A stretch of 64,000 bases of DNA from Anaeromicropila populeti (lineage in GTDB: Bacteria > Bacillota > Clostridia > Lachnospirales > Lachnospiraceae): positions 62,001-126,000 of the forward strand of contig NZ_FOYZ01000005.1 of NCBI RefSeq assembly GCF_900112775.1, written 5' to 3'. This document shows positions 28,657 to 37,188 of this stretch, piece after piece. How positions within the stretch are numbered: the first letter of the stretch is position 1; each line of letters opens with the position of its first letter. A program made the translations under genes and the position numbers. The notes beneath the pieces are model-generated. The model was not told the DNA's origin and made no database searches. It saw nothing but the letters and a program-made list of their open reading frames with translations.

Positions 28657-29179
28657 TTTTTGTCAAGAGTCGGGGTAAAACTTTTAACAGGACGATACAA
28701 TCAAATTCAGCATTATGGTGCTTGGTATCATAATAAATCAAGCATATACAAAATTTACATAAGTAAACCTGAATGATTCATGATAATTCATTTCTCAGCG
28801 GTTGTTTCTTCATAGTTACAGCTTTTCTTGATACTTTCAGCTTTCACTTAACAAGTTGCTTAACGGTTTAAAAATCAAAAATTGGATTATTCGATGAGCA
28901 TTGCGTCCTCATGAATAATTCAGGGTAAAGTATATTGACAAAAAAATATGTATCATATAATATTAAAAAGAATACATAATATTGAATTAAAGTTACATAT
29001 ATGAACAATTTTTAGAAAAATGAATTAGCAGTGGTTTTGTTTAAGTGATAGCGAAACTAGAGTTTAATTTTGCGGAGTTTGCATTGCAGGAATCCTAGTA
29101 TTTTTTGAGATATCAGCTTATAAGATTTAGAAAAGTAAATTTGCTCAAGGACAAGCCAAAATGAGTTAGTAAGCGTTGA
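28657..29179. other. AT-rich non-coding stretch with probable decayed DNA
   Basis: No supported gene in about 520 bases. The sequence carries frequent stops in all frames and grades into the NRPS relic that begins near 29180, so it probably represents decayed coding DNA. The only recognisable element is the promoter at 28935-28963. Confidence 0.5.
28935..28963 (+). promoter_or_regulatory. probable sigma-A promoter
   Basis: -35 TTGACA (28935-28940). TAATAT (28958-28963) is a -10 at 17-base spacing; TATAAT overlaps it at 15-base spacing. It points toward the NRPS relic and the C45/UvrA gene pair and is the only good promoter seen for them. Confidence 0.5.
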
Positions 29180-29461
29180 ATAGAAAAACAGAATTATAGG
29201 GATTTATTTTATAGTGCACCAGGAGAGAGTTATCTATTTATGGCTGCACATCACTTAGTCATAGATGGTGTCTCTTGGAATATTATCATAGATTTCCTTG
29301 TTAACACGTTGGAACACAATCAGAAAGCAGTGATTCAAGGAACGTCTTATCAGAGATGGGCACGGTACATCGCTGGACAGAAGGGGACAGGGAAAAATAA
29401 TTTGATTCAGCCTGTAACATTTCTAGCACAGGACGTATGCGTCGGAGGGAGTTGTGATTAA
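29180..29461 (+). pseudogene. fragment of an NRPS epimerization or condensation domain
   Basis: The frame starting after a stop at 29177 encodes DLFYSAPGESYLFMAAHHLVIDGVSWNII and, after a spacer, GTSYQRWARYIAG (to about 29396). HHxxxDGVSW is motif 5-type His motif wording of NRPS epimerization domains (HHLVVDGVSW), whereas peptide-bond-forming C domains usually read HHxxxDGWS. Only about 70 of the normal 430 residues remain and no start codon or ribosome-binding site precedes it, so it is a decayed remnant. The last codons (to 29461) are non-homologous and overlap the start of the C45 gene. It shows that this locus once held a longer assembly line. Confidence 0.75.
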
Positions 29462-31479
29462 TGGATGAACGAATTAGGAAAGAAGTTCTATTTAAACATG
29501 CAGTATTAGAAGGAAGTTCATATGAGGTAGGTACCCAGTTGGCCGCATTATATCAAGGCAGGGATGATTACTTAAAACTATGTTCAACACCATTTTATGG
29601 AAGTGCAAAGAATACGCAAGAGGAAGTAGCTAAAATAAGTAAGCTCATTGATCAATACTGTCCAGGTATGAACGAGGAAATACAAGGATTTGCAGAACAG
29701 ATACATAAAAAACCTCAAGATATTCTTCTATATTATTCATATTTAGGGAAAGAAGAATTACATTGCAGTCATTTTGCAGTTATGCCAAAGGATACAGAAG
29801 AACTGTATTTAGCTAGAAATTATGATTATGGCTGGGATGTGGAGCCACTTTTTCTTACCACTAAGATAAAGGGAATGGCAAGTCATTTCGGATTCGCTTC
29901 ATTTTTATTTGGTCGTTTCGATGGTATGAATGAATATGGTGTAAGTGTGACAACGTCGGGAGTTCCAATATCATATAGCACAGAATTAAGCGGTTTTGTT
30001 TTTATTATAGCGGTTAGGGCGATACTGGAACATGCCAGAAATGTAGAGGATGCAGTAAATATTCTTATGGAGATGCCCATTGGGGAGGGGCGAAGCTATA
30101 TTATTGCAGATAGTACGGGAAAAGCAGCACTAGTTGAAGTTGCTGGCAATGAGAAGGCATATCGCATGATGGAACCAAAATCAAAACAGAGGTACTTGGT
30201 AGCGGCCAATCATTTTTCGTTACCAGAGATGAATCAGTATAGCACTAGTATTGTATGGCATTCCCAAAAGAGATATGAAACGATGGATAGGGTACTTCAA
30301 AACAATAGTTCTGATTTTGACATTGAGGATATAAAATCCCTTCTCTCTAAACCGGTGCCAGAAGGGGTGTGCACGGAACATTATGTCGAAGGATTTGGAA
30401 CAATTTGGTCCGTTATATTTAAGCCAATGAAAAAAAAGTTATTAGTATGCTTTGGAGCTCCCAAGTATGGAAATTGGGTTGAGTTTGATTTTCAAAGAAA
30501 AACGAAAAATAAGGATTATATAATTCAACTCATCAATGAGATAAGTCCTTCTGAATTCTGGTCAGTTCCAAGTTCTGAGATATTGGAGACCGTGATTCAG
30601 AAATTGTCCAAAGAAAAGGATATACTTGGAGTTGTATTGGTACACGGATATCAGTTAGATGAAGTGTGGATAGATGAGGGAATGGATGTGACAGTAATTG
30701 TCTCTTCATTAGGCAAATACAGGAGTTATTATTGCACTCAGCTTGCGGGGATTATTGTAAGGATACATGCTATGACTCGGGAAGATTTGAAAAACGAGGA
30801 TGCATTACTCGTACGTAGTTATAGTACAGGCTATCCAGGTGTTTTAGTTTATACAAAGGATGAAACACTAGGTGAGTTCTTTAAGAAAACATTTGAACCC
30901 AAAGAATATGGTAAGAAAATTATTATGTTTAGAAGCGCAGTAAGGGCGGTGAAACTGATACAGCAGGCAAAAATAAGTCTATACAGGTTTCGTGATTTTT
31001 CTGGAACCTACCTTCTATTAATTAACATGATTCAGGACCTGGCAGAAATTGAAGTGAACCTGCATAATGAAGCACTTCAAAATCCAGTTCTTATGAAAGC
31101 ATTTCATGAGAATCCTGAGTTTTTTCACTCGATTTATACAGACCTCATATATGGGCAGGTGAATGAAAAGATTATATATCATACATTAGATGAAATTGAG
31201 GCTTATCTGGAAGCAAAGGCAGATATTATTTTTGAACCTGTTTTAAATTATTTAGGGAAAAAGTATGAATTCCAAGGAGTTTCAGATATAGATGATGTAC
31301 TTGGTAAGAAGTATGGTTTATCAGAATCTTTATATAAAACGCTTGAGTGGCTAGCACAGAAAGAGATAATCCTACAGGGAACCATCACCAGTAAGCTGAC
31401 TTATAAGGGAAAGGAAGAGTTTGAACAACTCGCGTATTTTTATTCAACAGGAAAGTTCCAAAATGAAAGGGGTGAGTAG
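29461..31479 (+). CDS. C45-type Ntn-hydrolase fused to a C-terminal nucleotidyltransferase-like region
   Basis: 672 residues. Residues 1 to about 350 resemble the C45 family (acyl-CoA:6-aminopenicillanate acyltransferase-like, autoproteolytic): Cys102 in ELHCSHFAVM would be the nucleophile exposed by self-cleavage, followed by LYLARNYDYGW, GVSVTTSGVP and GEGRSYIIADSTGKAALVEV. These enzymes hydrolyse or transfer acyl groups on amides. Residues about 385-520 contain LGVVLVHGYQLDEVW and DEGMDVTVIVSS, reminiscent of a nucleotidyltransferase core but with the second catalytic Asp replaced, so probably inactive; then a helical region and a possible winged helix near the end. GGAGGG is 11 bases before ATG 29461. 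The UvrA-like gene follows 2 bases after its stop. Substrate unknown; amide processing of a peptide is one possibility. Confidence 0.7.
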   Translation: MDERIRKEVLFKHAVLEGSSYEVGTQLAALYQGRDDYLKLCSTPFYGSAKNTQEEVAKISKLIDQYCPGMNEEIQGFAEQIHKKPQDILLYYSYLGKEELHCSHFAVMPKDTEELYLARNYDYGWDVEPLFLTTKIKGMASHFGFASFLFGRFDGMNEYGVSVTTSGVPISYSTELSGFVFIIAVRAILEHARNVEDAVNILMEMPIGEGRSYIIADSTGKAALVEVAGNEKAYRMMEPKSKQRYLVAANHFSLPEMNQYSTSIVWHSQKRYETMDRVLQNNSSDFDIEDIKSLLSKPVPEGVCTEHYVEGFGTIWSVIFKPMKKKLLVCFGAPKYGNWVEFDFQRKTKNKDYIIQLINEISPSEFWSVPSSEILETVIQKLSKEKDILGVVLVHGYQLDEVWIDEGMDVTVIVSSLGKYRSYYCTQLAGIIVRIHAMTREDLKNEDALLVRSYSTGYPGVLVYTKDETLGEFFKKTFEPKEYGKKIIMFRSAVRAVKLIQQAKISLYRFRDFSGTYLLLINMIQDLAEIEVNLHNEALQNPVLMKAFHENPEFFHSIYTDLIYGQVNEKIIYHTLDEIEAYLEAKADIIFEPVLNYLGKKYEFQGVSDIDDVLGKKYGLSESLYKTLEWLAQKEIILQGTITSKLTYKGKEEFEQLAYFYSTGKFQNERGE

Positions 31480-31481
31480 AA

Positions 31482-34349
31482 TTGGAGACAATTATAGTAC
31501 GTGGAGCAAGGGAAAATAACCTAAAAAATATAAATGTTGAAATTCCAATCAATCAGTTGGTTGTGATAGCCGGTGTGAGCGGATCTGGTAAATCATCGCT
31601 AGCATTTCAAGTACTCTATGGAGAAGGTCAAAGACGACTGATGGATGCATATTCAACAGGCATGAGACGCTTTACATCTTTTATCAGAAAACCCGATGTA
31701 GACTCCGTTGAAGGACTTACACCTGTCCTTGCAGTGCGTCAGAAGATGGCTGTAAAAAATCCACGTTCAACAGTAGGCACAATGACGGAAATAATGGATT
31801 ATGTCAGGGTTTTGTATGCGAATGAAGGTGATGGAATCTGCCCATATTGTGGTGAAACAATAGAATTAAAAACAGCCTCTCAAATGGTAGAATATTTCTT
31901 TTCCTACGGAGAAGGAACTGTGATAGAAATTTCTATCCCAGTATTTAGACAGGAGGAGCAGAATTATGAAGATACCATAGAAAAGCTTTATGAAAGTGGA
32001 TTTCGAAAACTGAGAGTGAATGGGGAGCTTCTAGAAATTGAAGATAGTAAAACATTGGAACAAATGAAAATTATCAGCGTAGAAGCTGTTGTTGATCAGA
32101 TACTGATAAAAAGGGAAAATGCAAAATCAATTGAGAGAGTGGTTAATCATAGCCTGCGCTTGGGTGAAGGCATGCTTTGTTATACAATGATAGAATGTAC
32201 AGAGCTGTCAAAACGGGAAGAAACCGGATGTCATAAACATCATATAATCATGCAGAAGCAGTCACCCAATGCATTTACCTACAATAATCCCGATAATGCC
32301 TGTCCAAAATGTATGGGGTTAGGAATGGATTTAGTGGCTACACCTAAGGCAATAATACAAGATGAGAATCTTAGTATTATGAAAGGTTCTTTTGTGAAAG
32401 ATGCATTCCGGTATGATAAAAATTCATTTCGAAGTATGTTAATGTCCAGTGTTGCAAAATATTATGGTTTTAGTCTGGATACACCATTTAGCCAATTATC
32501 AGATGAAGTCAAGCATATTATATATTACGGTACGGGCGATGAAGGAATTCCATTGATTGAAATTGAGAATGCTACGAAAAAAAGTATCTATGCCAAACGT
32601 ATGGAAGGTAAAAATCATAATACATTATATCCGTTTACGGGTCTTGTGAATACGATTGAAGAATCATATAAAGAGTATAAGAAAAAAGGGATTATGACCC
32701 ATGATGCAGAGCTGCATTATAAAAATATAATGGAGGAGCAAATTTGTATAAACTGTCATGGTTCAAAATTAAAAAAGCAACGATTGTATTTTAAAGTAGG
32801 CGAAAGAAATATTGATGAAGTAAGCAAAATGTCCGTTAAGGAATTGCTTGTTTTTCTGGAAAAGTTAGCACTAAAAGATTTGTCTGACATACAAATAGTA
32901 AATGAAATTATAAAACGGTTACATCTGTTGCAAGAAGCGGGATTAGGTTATATCTGCCTGGATAGAAAGTCAGACACCCTGTCAGGTGGAGAATTACAAA
33001 GGGTAAAGCTTACTTCTCATATAGGTTCTGGACTTAGGGGCCTTACATATGTGTTGGATGAACCGAGTATTGGGCTGCACCCGCGTGACAATGAGAATCT
33101 AATCCGGATGATGAAGAAGCTTCGTGACAGTGGTAATACGGTAATTGTCGTGGAACATGATATGGAGACAATCTGCAATGCTGACTATGTGATTGAAATG
33201 GGTCCTAATTCTGGAGCAAATGGAGGACAGATTATAGCAAAAGGGACAATTGATCAAATAAAGAAAAATAAAAATTCAATTATAGGAAAATATTTGAATT
33301 CCGGACAAGGTGCAAAGAATCTACAAAGAAGGAAGCATGATATTGAAAGGCAGATAGTGATAAAAGGAGCAAAAGAAAATAATCTAAAAAATATAGATGT
33401 TGCCATTCCTTTAAATTGTTTTGTCTGTATTACTGGAGTTTCAGGGTCAGGAAAAAGTACATTAATTAATGAAATTTTGTATAAAAGAATCTTTGCGGAA
33501 TTGGAAGACCATCGTATTCGTTATGGAAACCACGACGCAATTCTTGGTCTTGAATATATAAAGCGGGTGGTTTATATTGACCAGACCCAGATTGGCAAGA
33601 ATTCAAGATCAATTCCTGCCACCTATTTAGGTATCTTTGATGCGATACGAAAACTTTTTGCCGCAGAACAGGAAGCAATAGATAGAAAATATACAGCTTC
33701 GCGGTTTAGCTTTAATCAAAAAGGCGGAAGATGTGAAGAGTGTCAGGGTGAAGGAATAATTACGACAAATATGCATTTTATGCCAAGTGTGGAATCTACA
33801 TGCAAGGTTTGTAATGGAGCAAGATACAATCGTGAGACACTTGAGATTCAGTACAGGGGAAAAGATATTTCAGAAGTACTGGATATGTCAGTAGCAGAAG
33901 CAATACAGTTTTTCAGTGAACAGAAAGATATCATGAAGAAACTGCAATATATGAGTGATATGGGACTTGATTATCTAAAGCTGGGACAATCTTCATCTTC
34001 ACTGTCAGGAGGAGAATCACAAAGACTCAAGATTGCCTATGAGTTAAGTAACGTAACGGAACACCAAGATAATCTTTATATATTAGATGAACCAACGACT
34101 GGACTTCATTTTGCAGATATAGATAAGCTGCTTCAATGTATACAGCGTATTGTATATTTAGGGAATACAGTGCTCGTTATTGAACATAATACTGAATTTA
34201 TCATGGAGTCCGATTATATGATTGATTTAGGCCCTGAAGGTGGAATGGAAGGTGGCAGATTAGTTGCGTACGGAACTCCAAAAGAAGTAATGAAACATTC
34301 AGGTTCATATACTGGAGCATATATGAAGAAGAAACTAGAGGAAAAGTAA
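31482..34349 (+). CDS. UvrA paralogue (UvrA-like ABC ATPase)
   Basis: 955 residues, full UvrA architecture: first Walker A GVSGSGKSS (about residue 32), a UvrB-binding-like segment starting CPYCGETIE, a zinc module (CPKCMGLG with CINCHGSK), signature SDTLSGGELQR, Walker B YVLDEPSIGLHP; second half with GVSGSGKST, zinc module CEECQGEG/CKVCNGARY, SSSLSGGESQR and LYILDEPTTGLHF. The sequence diverges from housekeeping UvrA (for example DAYSTGMRRFTSFIRKPDV). UvrA paralogues such as DrrC and Ecm16 give self-resistance to DNA-binding antibiotics by removing them from DNA. The start is TTG 31482 with AAAGGGGTG 7 bases upstream inside the end of the C45 gene, so the two are coupled. The NRPS neighbourhood makes a resistance role plausible, not proven. 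Confidence 0.9.
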   Translation: METIIVRGARENNLKNINVEIPINQLVVIAGVSGSGKSSLAFQVLYGEGQRRLMDAYSTGMRRFTSFIRKPDVDSVEGLTPVLAVRQKMAVKNPRSTVGTMTEIMDYVRVLYANEGDGICPYCGETIELKTASQMVEYFFSYGEGTVIEISIPVFRQEEQNYEDTIEKLYESGFRKLRVNGELLEIEDSKTLEQMKIISVEAVVDQILIKRENAKSIERVVNHSLRLGEGMLCYTMIECTELSKREETGCHKHHIIMQKQSPNAFTYNNPDNACPKCMGLGMDLVATPKAIIQDENLSIMKGSFVKDAFRYDKNSFRSMLMSSVAKYYGFSLDTPFSQLSDEVKHIIYYGTGDEGIPLIEIENATKKSIYAKRMEGKNHNTLYPFTGLVNTIEESYKEYKKKGIMTHDAELHYKNIMEEQICINCHGSKLKKQRLYFKVGERNIDEVSKMSVKELLVFLEKLALKDLSDIQIVNEIIKRLHLLQEAGLGYICLDRKSDTLSGGELQRVKLTSHIGSGLRGLTYVLDEPSIGLHPRDNENLIRMMKKLRDSGNTVIVVEHDMETICNADYVIEMGPNSGANGGQIIAKGTIDQIKKNKNSIIGKYLNSGQGAKNLQRRKHDIERQIVIKGAKENNLKNIDVAIPLNCFVCITGVSGSGKSTLINEILYKRIFAELEDHRIRYGNHDAILGLEYIKRVVYIDQTQIGKNSRSIPATYLGIFDAIRKLFAAEQEAIDRKYTASRFSFNQKGGRCEECQGEGIITTNMHFMPSVESTCKVCNGARYNRETLEIQYRGKDISEVLDMSVAEAIQFFSEQKDIMKKLQYMSDMGLDYLKLGQSSSSLSGGESQRLKIAYELSNVTEHQDNLYILDEPTTGLHFADIDKLLQCIQRIVYLGNTVLVIEHNTEFIMESDYMIDLGPEGGMEGGRLVAYGTPKEVMKHSGSYTGAYMKKKLEEK

Positions 34350-34469
34350 TGATAGTGTCAAGTAAGTTATGAGAAAACTATAAGTCTCAAGAGGATGAAC
34401 AAGCCCTTATGAATTATACAAAATTAAATTTAACAGAATATATCAATAAAATCAATTGTTTAAATGGTC

Positions 34470-34523
34470 ATACATAGCACCAGTTGCTGTTTAGAGAAAG
34501 CGGCAGCAACTGGTGCTATGTAT
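34470..34523. repeat. 20-bp perfect inverted repeat between convergent genes
   Basis: ATACATAGCACCAGTTGCTG (34470-34489) is the exact reverse complement of 34504-34523, loop of 14 bases. It lies 2 bases after the end of the minus-strand SDR gene and probably ends or stabilises its transcript, although no T-run follows on either strand. Confidence 0.65.
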
Positions 34524-34525
34524 AC

Positions 34526-35302
34526 TTAAACTAACGATCCACCGCCATCTACAATAATAAACTGACCTTGCACATAACTAGAAGCGTCGCTGGACAGATA
34601 AATAATTGTTCCATTGAGTTCTCCCTTTTTGGCTGGTCGTCCAGCTGGAGAGGCAGCGTTATATGCTTTCAAAAATTCTTCAGATTTAAAAAGCGTATTG
34701 GCGGTCATTTCGGTTTCAAATAGTGCTGGACCAACGGCATTTACGGTGATACCGTATTGTGCGTAGGAGCAAGCCATTCCTTTTGTCAAACCTAGTACAG
34801 CTGCTTTGGAAGAATTGTAAGAATGGCGAATGAACAAATCATTCTTATCCGCCACTACGGCATTAACAGAAGCAACATTAACAATTTTTCCATAACAACG
34901 CTCTTTCATATGAGGAATTACATATTTAGAAGTAAGGAACATGCTTTTTACATTTGTATCAAATGCCTTGTCCCAATCTTCGGCGGTCATTGAATCAACA
35001 CCACCCCTCACAGCGATACCTGCATTATTTAGTAGAATATCGATATGACCCAAGGTATCTAGCACCAGTTCAATAGCAGATTTCACGAGCTGTTCATCCG
35101 TCACATCACAACATGCCGTTATCGCCTTGCACCCTAGTGCTTCAATTTCTTTTTTTACCCGATCTATATTTTCTTGTTGTAAATCAAGCAATCCAACATC
35201 AGCACCAGCTTTTGCATAAGCAATGGCAGCATCTGCCCCAAGACCAGAGCCTGCACCAGTAACAACAGCAACTTTTCCACTTAAATCAAATAAATTGTTC
35301 AT
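34526..35302 (-). CDS. short-chain dehydrogenase/reductase
   Basis: 258 residues, classical SDR. The NAD(P)-binding motif is TGAGSGLG (about residues 16-23), NNAGIAV is present, the catalytic Ser is in NVASVNAV, and the active-site Tyr/Lys are in YNSSKAAV. The closest named groups by wording are gluconate 5-dehydrogenase/KduD-like sugar-acid reductases, but substrate cannot be assigned. GGGAGG is 8-9 bases upstream of ATG 35302. It is single on its strand, ending in a strong hairpin, and its link to the NRPS genes is unclear. Confidence 0.9.
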   Translation of the reverse strand: MNNLFDLSGKVAVVTGAGSGLGADAAIAYAKAGADVGLLDLQQENIDRVKKEIEALGCKAITACCDVTDEQLVKSAIELVLDTLGHIDILLNNAGIAVRGGVDSMTAEDWDKAFDTNVKSMFLTSKYVIPHMKERCYGKIVNVASVNAVVADKNDLFIRHSYNSSKAAVLGLTKGMACSYAQYGITVNAVGPALFETEMTANTLFKSEEFLKAYNAASPAGRPAKKGELNGTIIYLSSDASSYVQGQFIIVDGGGSLV

Positions 35303-35553
35303 TGTATACCTCCCTTATTATGTAAAAATATGTACATAGAACATTATTACATTATTATAAACAAAATGTCAATAATAAGACCAAAGGAACATTAATTGGG
35401 TGCTCACTCGTTGTGACATTTTAATTTGCCTTATTTCTTGGGTTTTGTTAAAAATATAAACTAATATAAATACATTTTTTATAAAAATTTAATCAGACAA
35501 CATAATTGAATAATGTGAAAAAGTGCAATAAATTGTTTGATAGTGGAGGTAGC

Positions 35554-35590
35554 AAAATGACAGACTTTAAATAGGTTCTGTCATTTTTTT
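35554..35590 (+). terminator. rho-independent terminator overlapping a five-codon reading frame
   Basis: AAAATGACAGA (35554-35564) pairs with TCTGTCATTTT (35577-35587), followed by further Ts. The ATG in the 5' arm (35557) is preceded by an excellent ribosome-binding site, GTGGAGG (35543-35549), and encodes only MTDFK before TAG. Upstream of it, 35303-35540 holds no gene that I can see. Confidence 0.7.
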
Positions 35591-35725
35591 ATAGTTAATG
35601 GCTGGTGTTGCAGAACACTTAATATGTAACTGTAACATAATACTAAAAAATTAAGCATAAAAAATAGACACAGCGATTACGATGTTATAAAATAGATATA
35701 TATTTTGATTACAAAGGAGGAAAAA

Positions 35726-36013
35726 ATGAAGGAGATAAAAGTAGTCATTCTGAAAGTTATTATTTTTGCAGCAGTCTGTATTGTAGTGTCTGCGGTATTT
35801 CAGTCTTATGAAACCACCTACTACAATGAACTGGCATTAAAGCAGTTGAATGGAGGAGCGGATGAATATGCAAAACTGAAAGCTTATGGTTACATAAAAA
35901 ATTACTTAGGATATGGATATGTTTTATTGTTTCTTCTACTGTTTTTCAAAAATATAGTAGATTTAGCAAAAAGATGTATAGAAGCTTTGAAGGGTAAAGG
36001 AGATAAAGCATGA
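35726..36013 (+). CDS. small two-helix membrane protein
   Basis: 95 residues. Two hydrophobic helices, VVILKVIIFAAVCIVVSAVF near the N-terminus and YGYVLLFLLLFFKNIVDL near the C-terminus, flank an extracellular or cytoplasmic segment rich in Tyr (SYETTYYNELAL). The start is ATG 35726 with AAAGGAGG ideally placed; an in-frame TTG at 35705 lies before it. Its stop overlaps the start of the SPFH lipoprotein gene (ATGA), so the two are co-translated and probably work together. No family recognised. Confidence 0.75.
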   Translation: MKEIKVVILKVIIFAAVCIVVSAVFQSYETTYYNELALKQLNGGADEYAKLKAYGYIKNYLGYGYVLLFLLLFFKNIVDLAKRCIEALKGKGDKA

Positions 36014-36963
36014 AAAGAGTTAAAATTTTATTATTTGTAGCAACTTTAGTAGTTATGGCAGGCAGTATGGCTTCCTGCAAACCTTACGACAAGCCGGAGT
36101 TTGTTGAGATTACAGCGTCCCAGACAGCATTTCTGATTCCACTTGTTGGAGACACTTCCGATCAGGCTGTTTTTGAATCAGAGGAATTGCTGGAAAAAAC
36201 AAAAGTTGCAACAAAAAGAGTCAGGATACCACATGAGTGGGTTAAAAAAGGGAGAATGCCATCCAGTGGTGAATATATGCCTACAGAAACTATTATTATT
36301 GTGGAGAGAAAACCAGAAACAAGAGAGTGGACATCAGAAAAAGATAAAGGAACATCAGCTGTGAATCAGGCTATTTACGCAGAGTCAAAGGAATCCATTG
36401 GATTCAGTGTGGGAATGAACTGTACCGCTCAAATTGATGAAAAAAATGCAACAAAATTTTTGTATCGCTACAATAACAAAACTCTGTCAGACATTATGGA
36501 TACAGAAATCAGGGCAAGAGTAGAGAGTGACTTTGTAGAACAGTGTGCAAAATATACTTTAAATGAAATTTTGCAAAACAAAGAAATAATTATGAATTAT
36601 GTGAGAGATGACGTTACAAGCTATTTTTCTGAGCGAGGTATTACGATTAACAACTTGGGAATGAAAGAGGGCCTTACTTATGAGGATGAAACGATTCAGC
36701 AGGCAATTAACGATAAATTTTCATCTGAACAAAAGATTGTAACACAGAAAAACAATAATAAGGTGATTTTGTCTAAGGCACAGGCTGAAGCAGATGCAAA
36801 AATTCTGGCAGCAGAAGCAGATGCAAAATCAAATAAACTTCTTTCTGCAAGTATTACCCAGGAACTGATTGACATGAAATTGGCAGAAGCGAGATTGGCA
36901 AATGGCTGGGTAACCGTTGATGGTGCAGGCACAACGATTGTGGACGCAAAGGATAACAAGTAA
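36010..36963 (+). CDS. SPFH/band-7 (prohibitin-like) domain lipoprotein
   Basis: 317 residues. It begins with a lipoprotein signal (VMAGSMASCKPYDKPEF, Cys near residue 23). The SPFH region includes FVEITASQTAFLIPL, a loop, SIGFSVGMNCTAQID, TEIRARVESDFVEQCAKYTLNEI and YFSERGITINNLGM, followed by a coiled coil rich in Ala/Glu/Lys (KAQAEADAKILAAEADAKS, about residues 255-280) typical of stomatin/prohibitin proteins. Such proteins assemble into membrane rings; unlike most it seems tethered by lipid on the outer face rather than by a helix. It overlaps the preceding membrane-protein gene by 4 bases, suggesting a two-component membrane complex of unknown purpose. Confidence 0.85.
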   Translation: MKRVKILLFVATLVVMAGSMASCKPYDKPEFVEITASQTAFLIPLVGDTSDQAVFESEELLEKTKVATKRVRIPHEWVKKGRMPSSGEYMPTETIIIVERKPETREWTSEKDKGTSAVNQAIYAESKESIGFSVGMNCTAQIDEKNATKFLYRYNNKTLSDIMDTEIRARVESDFVEQCAKYTLNEILQNKEIIMNYVRDDVTSYFSERGITINNLGMKEGLTYEDETIQQAINDKFSSEQKIVTQKNNNKVILSKAQAEADAKILAAEADAKSNKLLSASITQELIDMKLAEARLANGWVTVDGAGTTIVDAKDNK

Positions 36964-36972
36964 TATGTAAAT

Positions 36973-36994
36973 AGACTGGCCTTACGGCCAGTCT
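36973..36994 (+). terminator. hairpin after the SPFH gene
   Basis: AGACTGGCC (36973-36981) pairs perfectly with GGCCAGTCT (36986-36994) around TTAC. No proper T-run follows, so termination may be inefficient. Confidence 0.5.
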
Positions 36995-37188
36995 TAATAA
37001 GGGGAGTTTTTAAAAAAATGAAAATAAAAAATTAAAAAGGGGTTCTGTCTTTATATAAGAGGAGACAATCCAGTGTGCGTTGGCTGTTCACCTCATCGAC
37101 TTCATAGGTATATCATACAGGGAAAGTATGAAGAGAAAATGGTGAAATGGTGAAGAAACTGTGAACTTATTTGAATAGGAGGATTATA

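Noticed and set aside
31482-34349. Housekeeping uvrA
   Set aside because: Sequence diverges at normally conserved positions, the start is TTG within a C45 operon, and no uvrB is adjacent; paralogue preferred.
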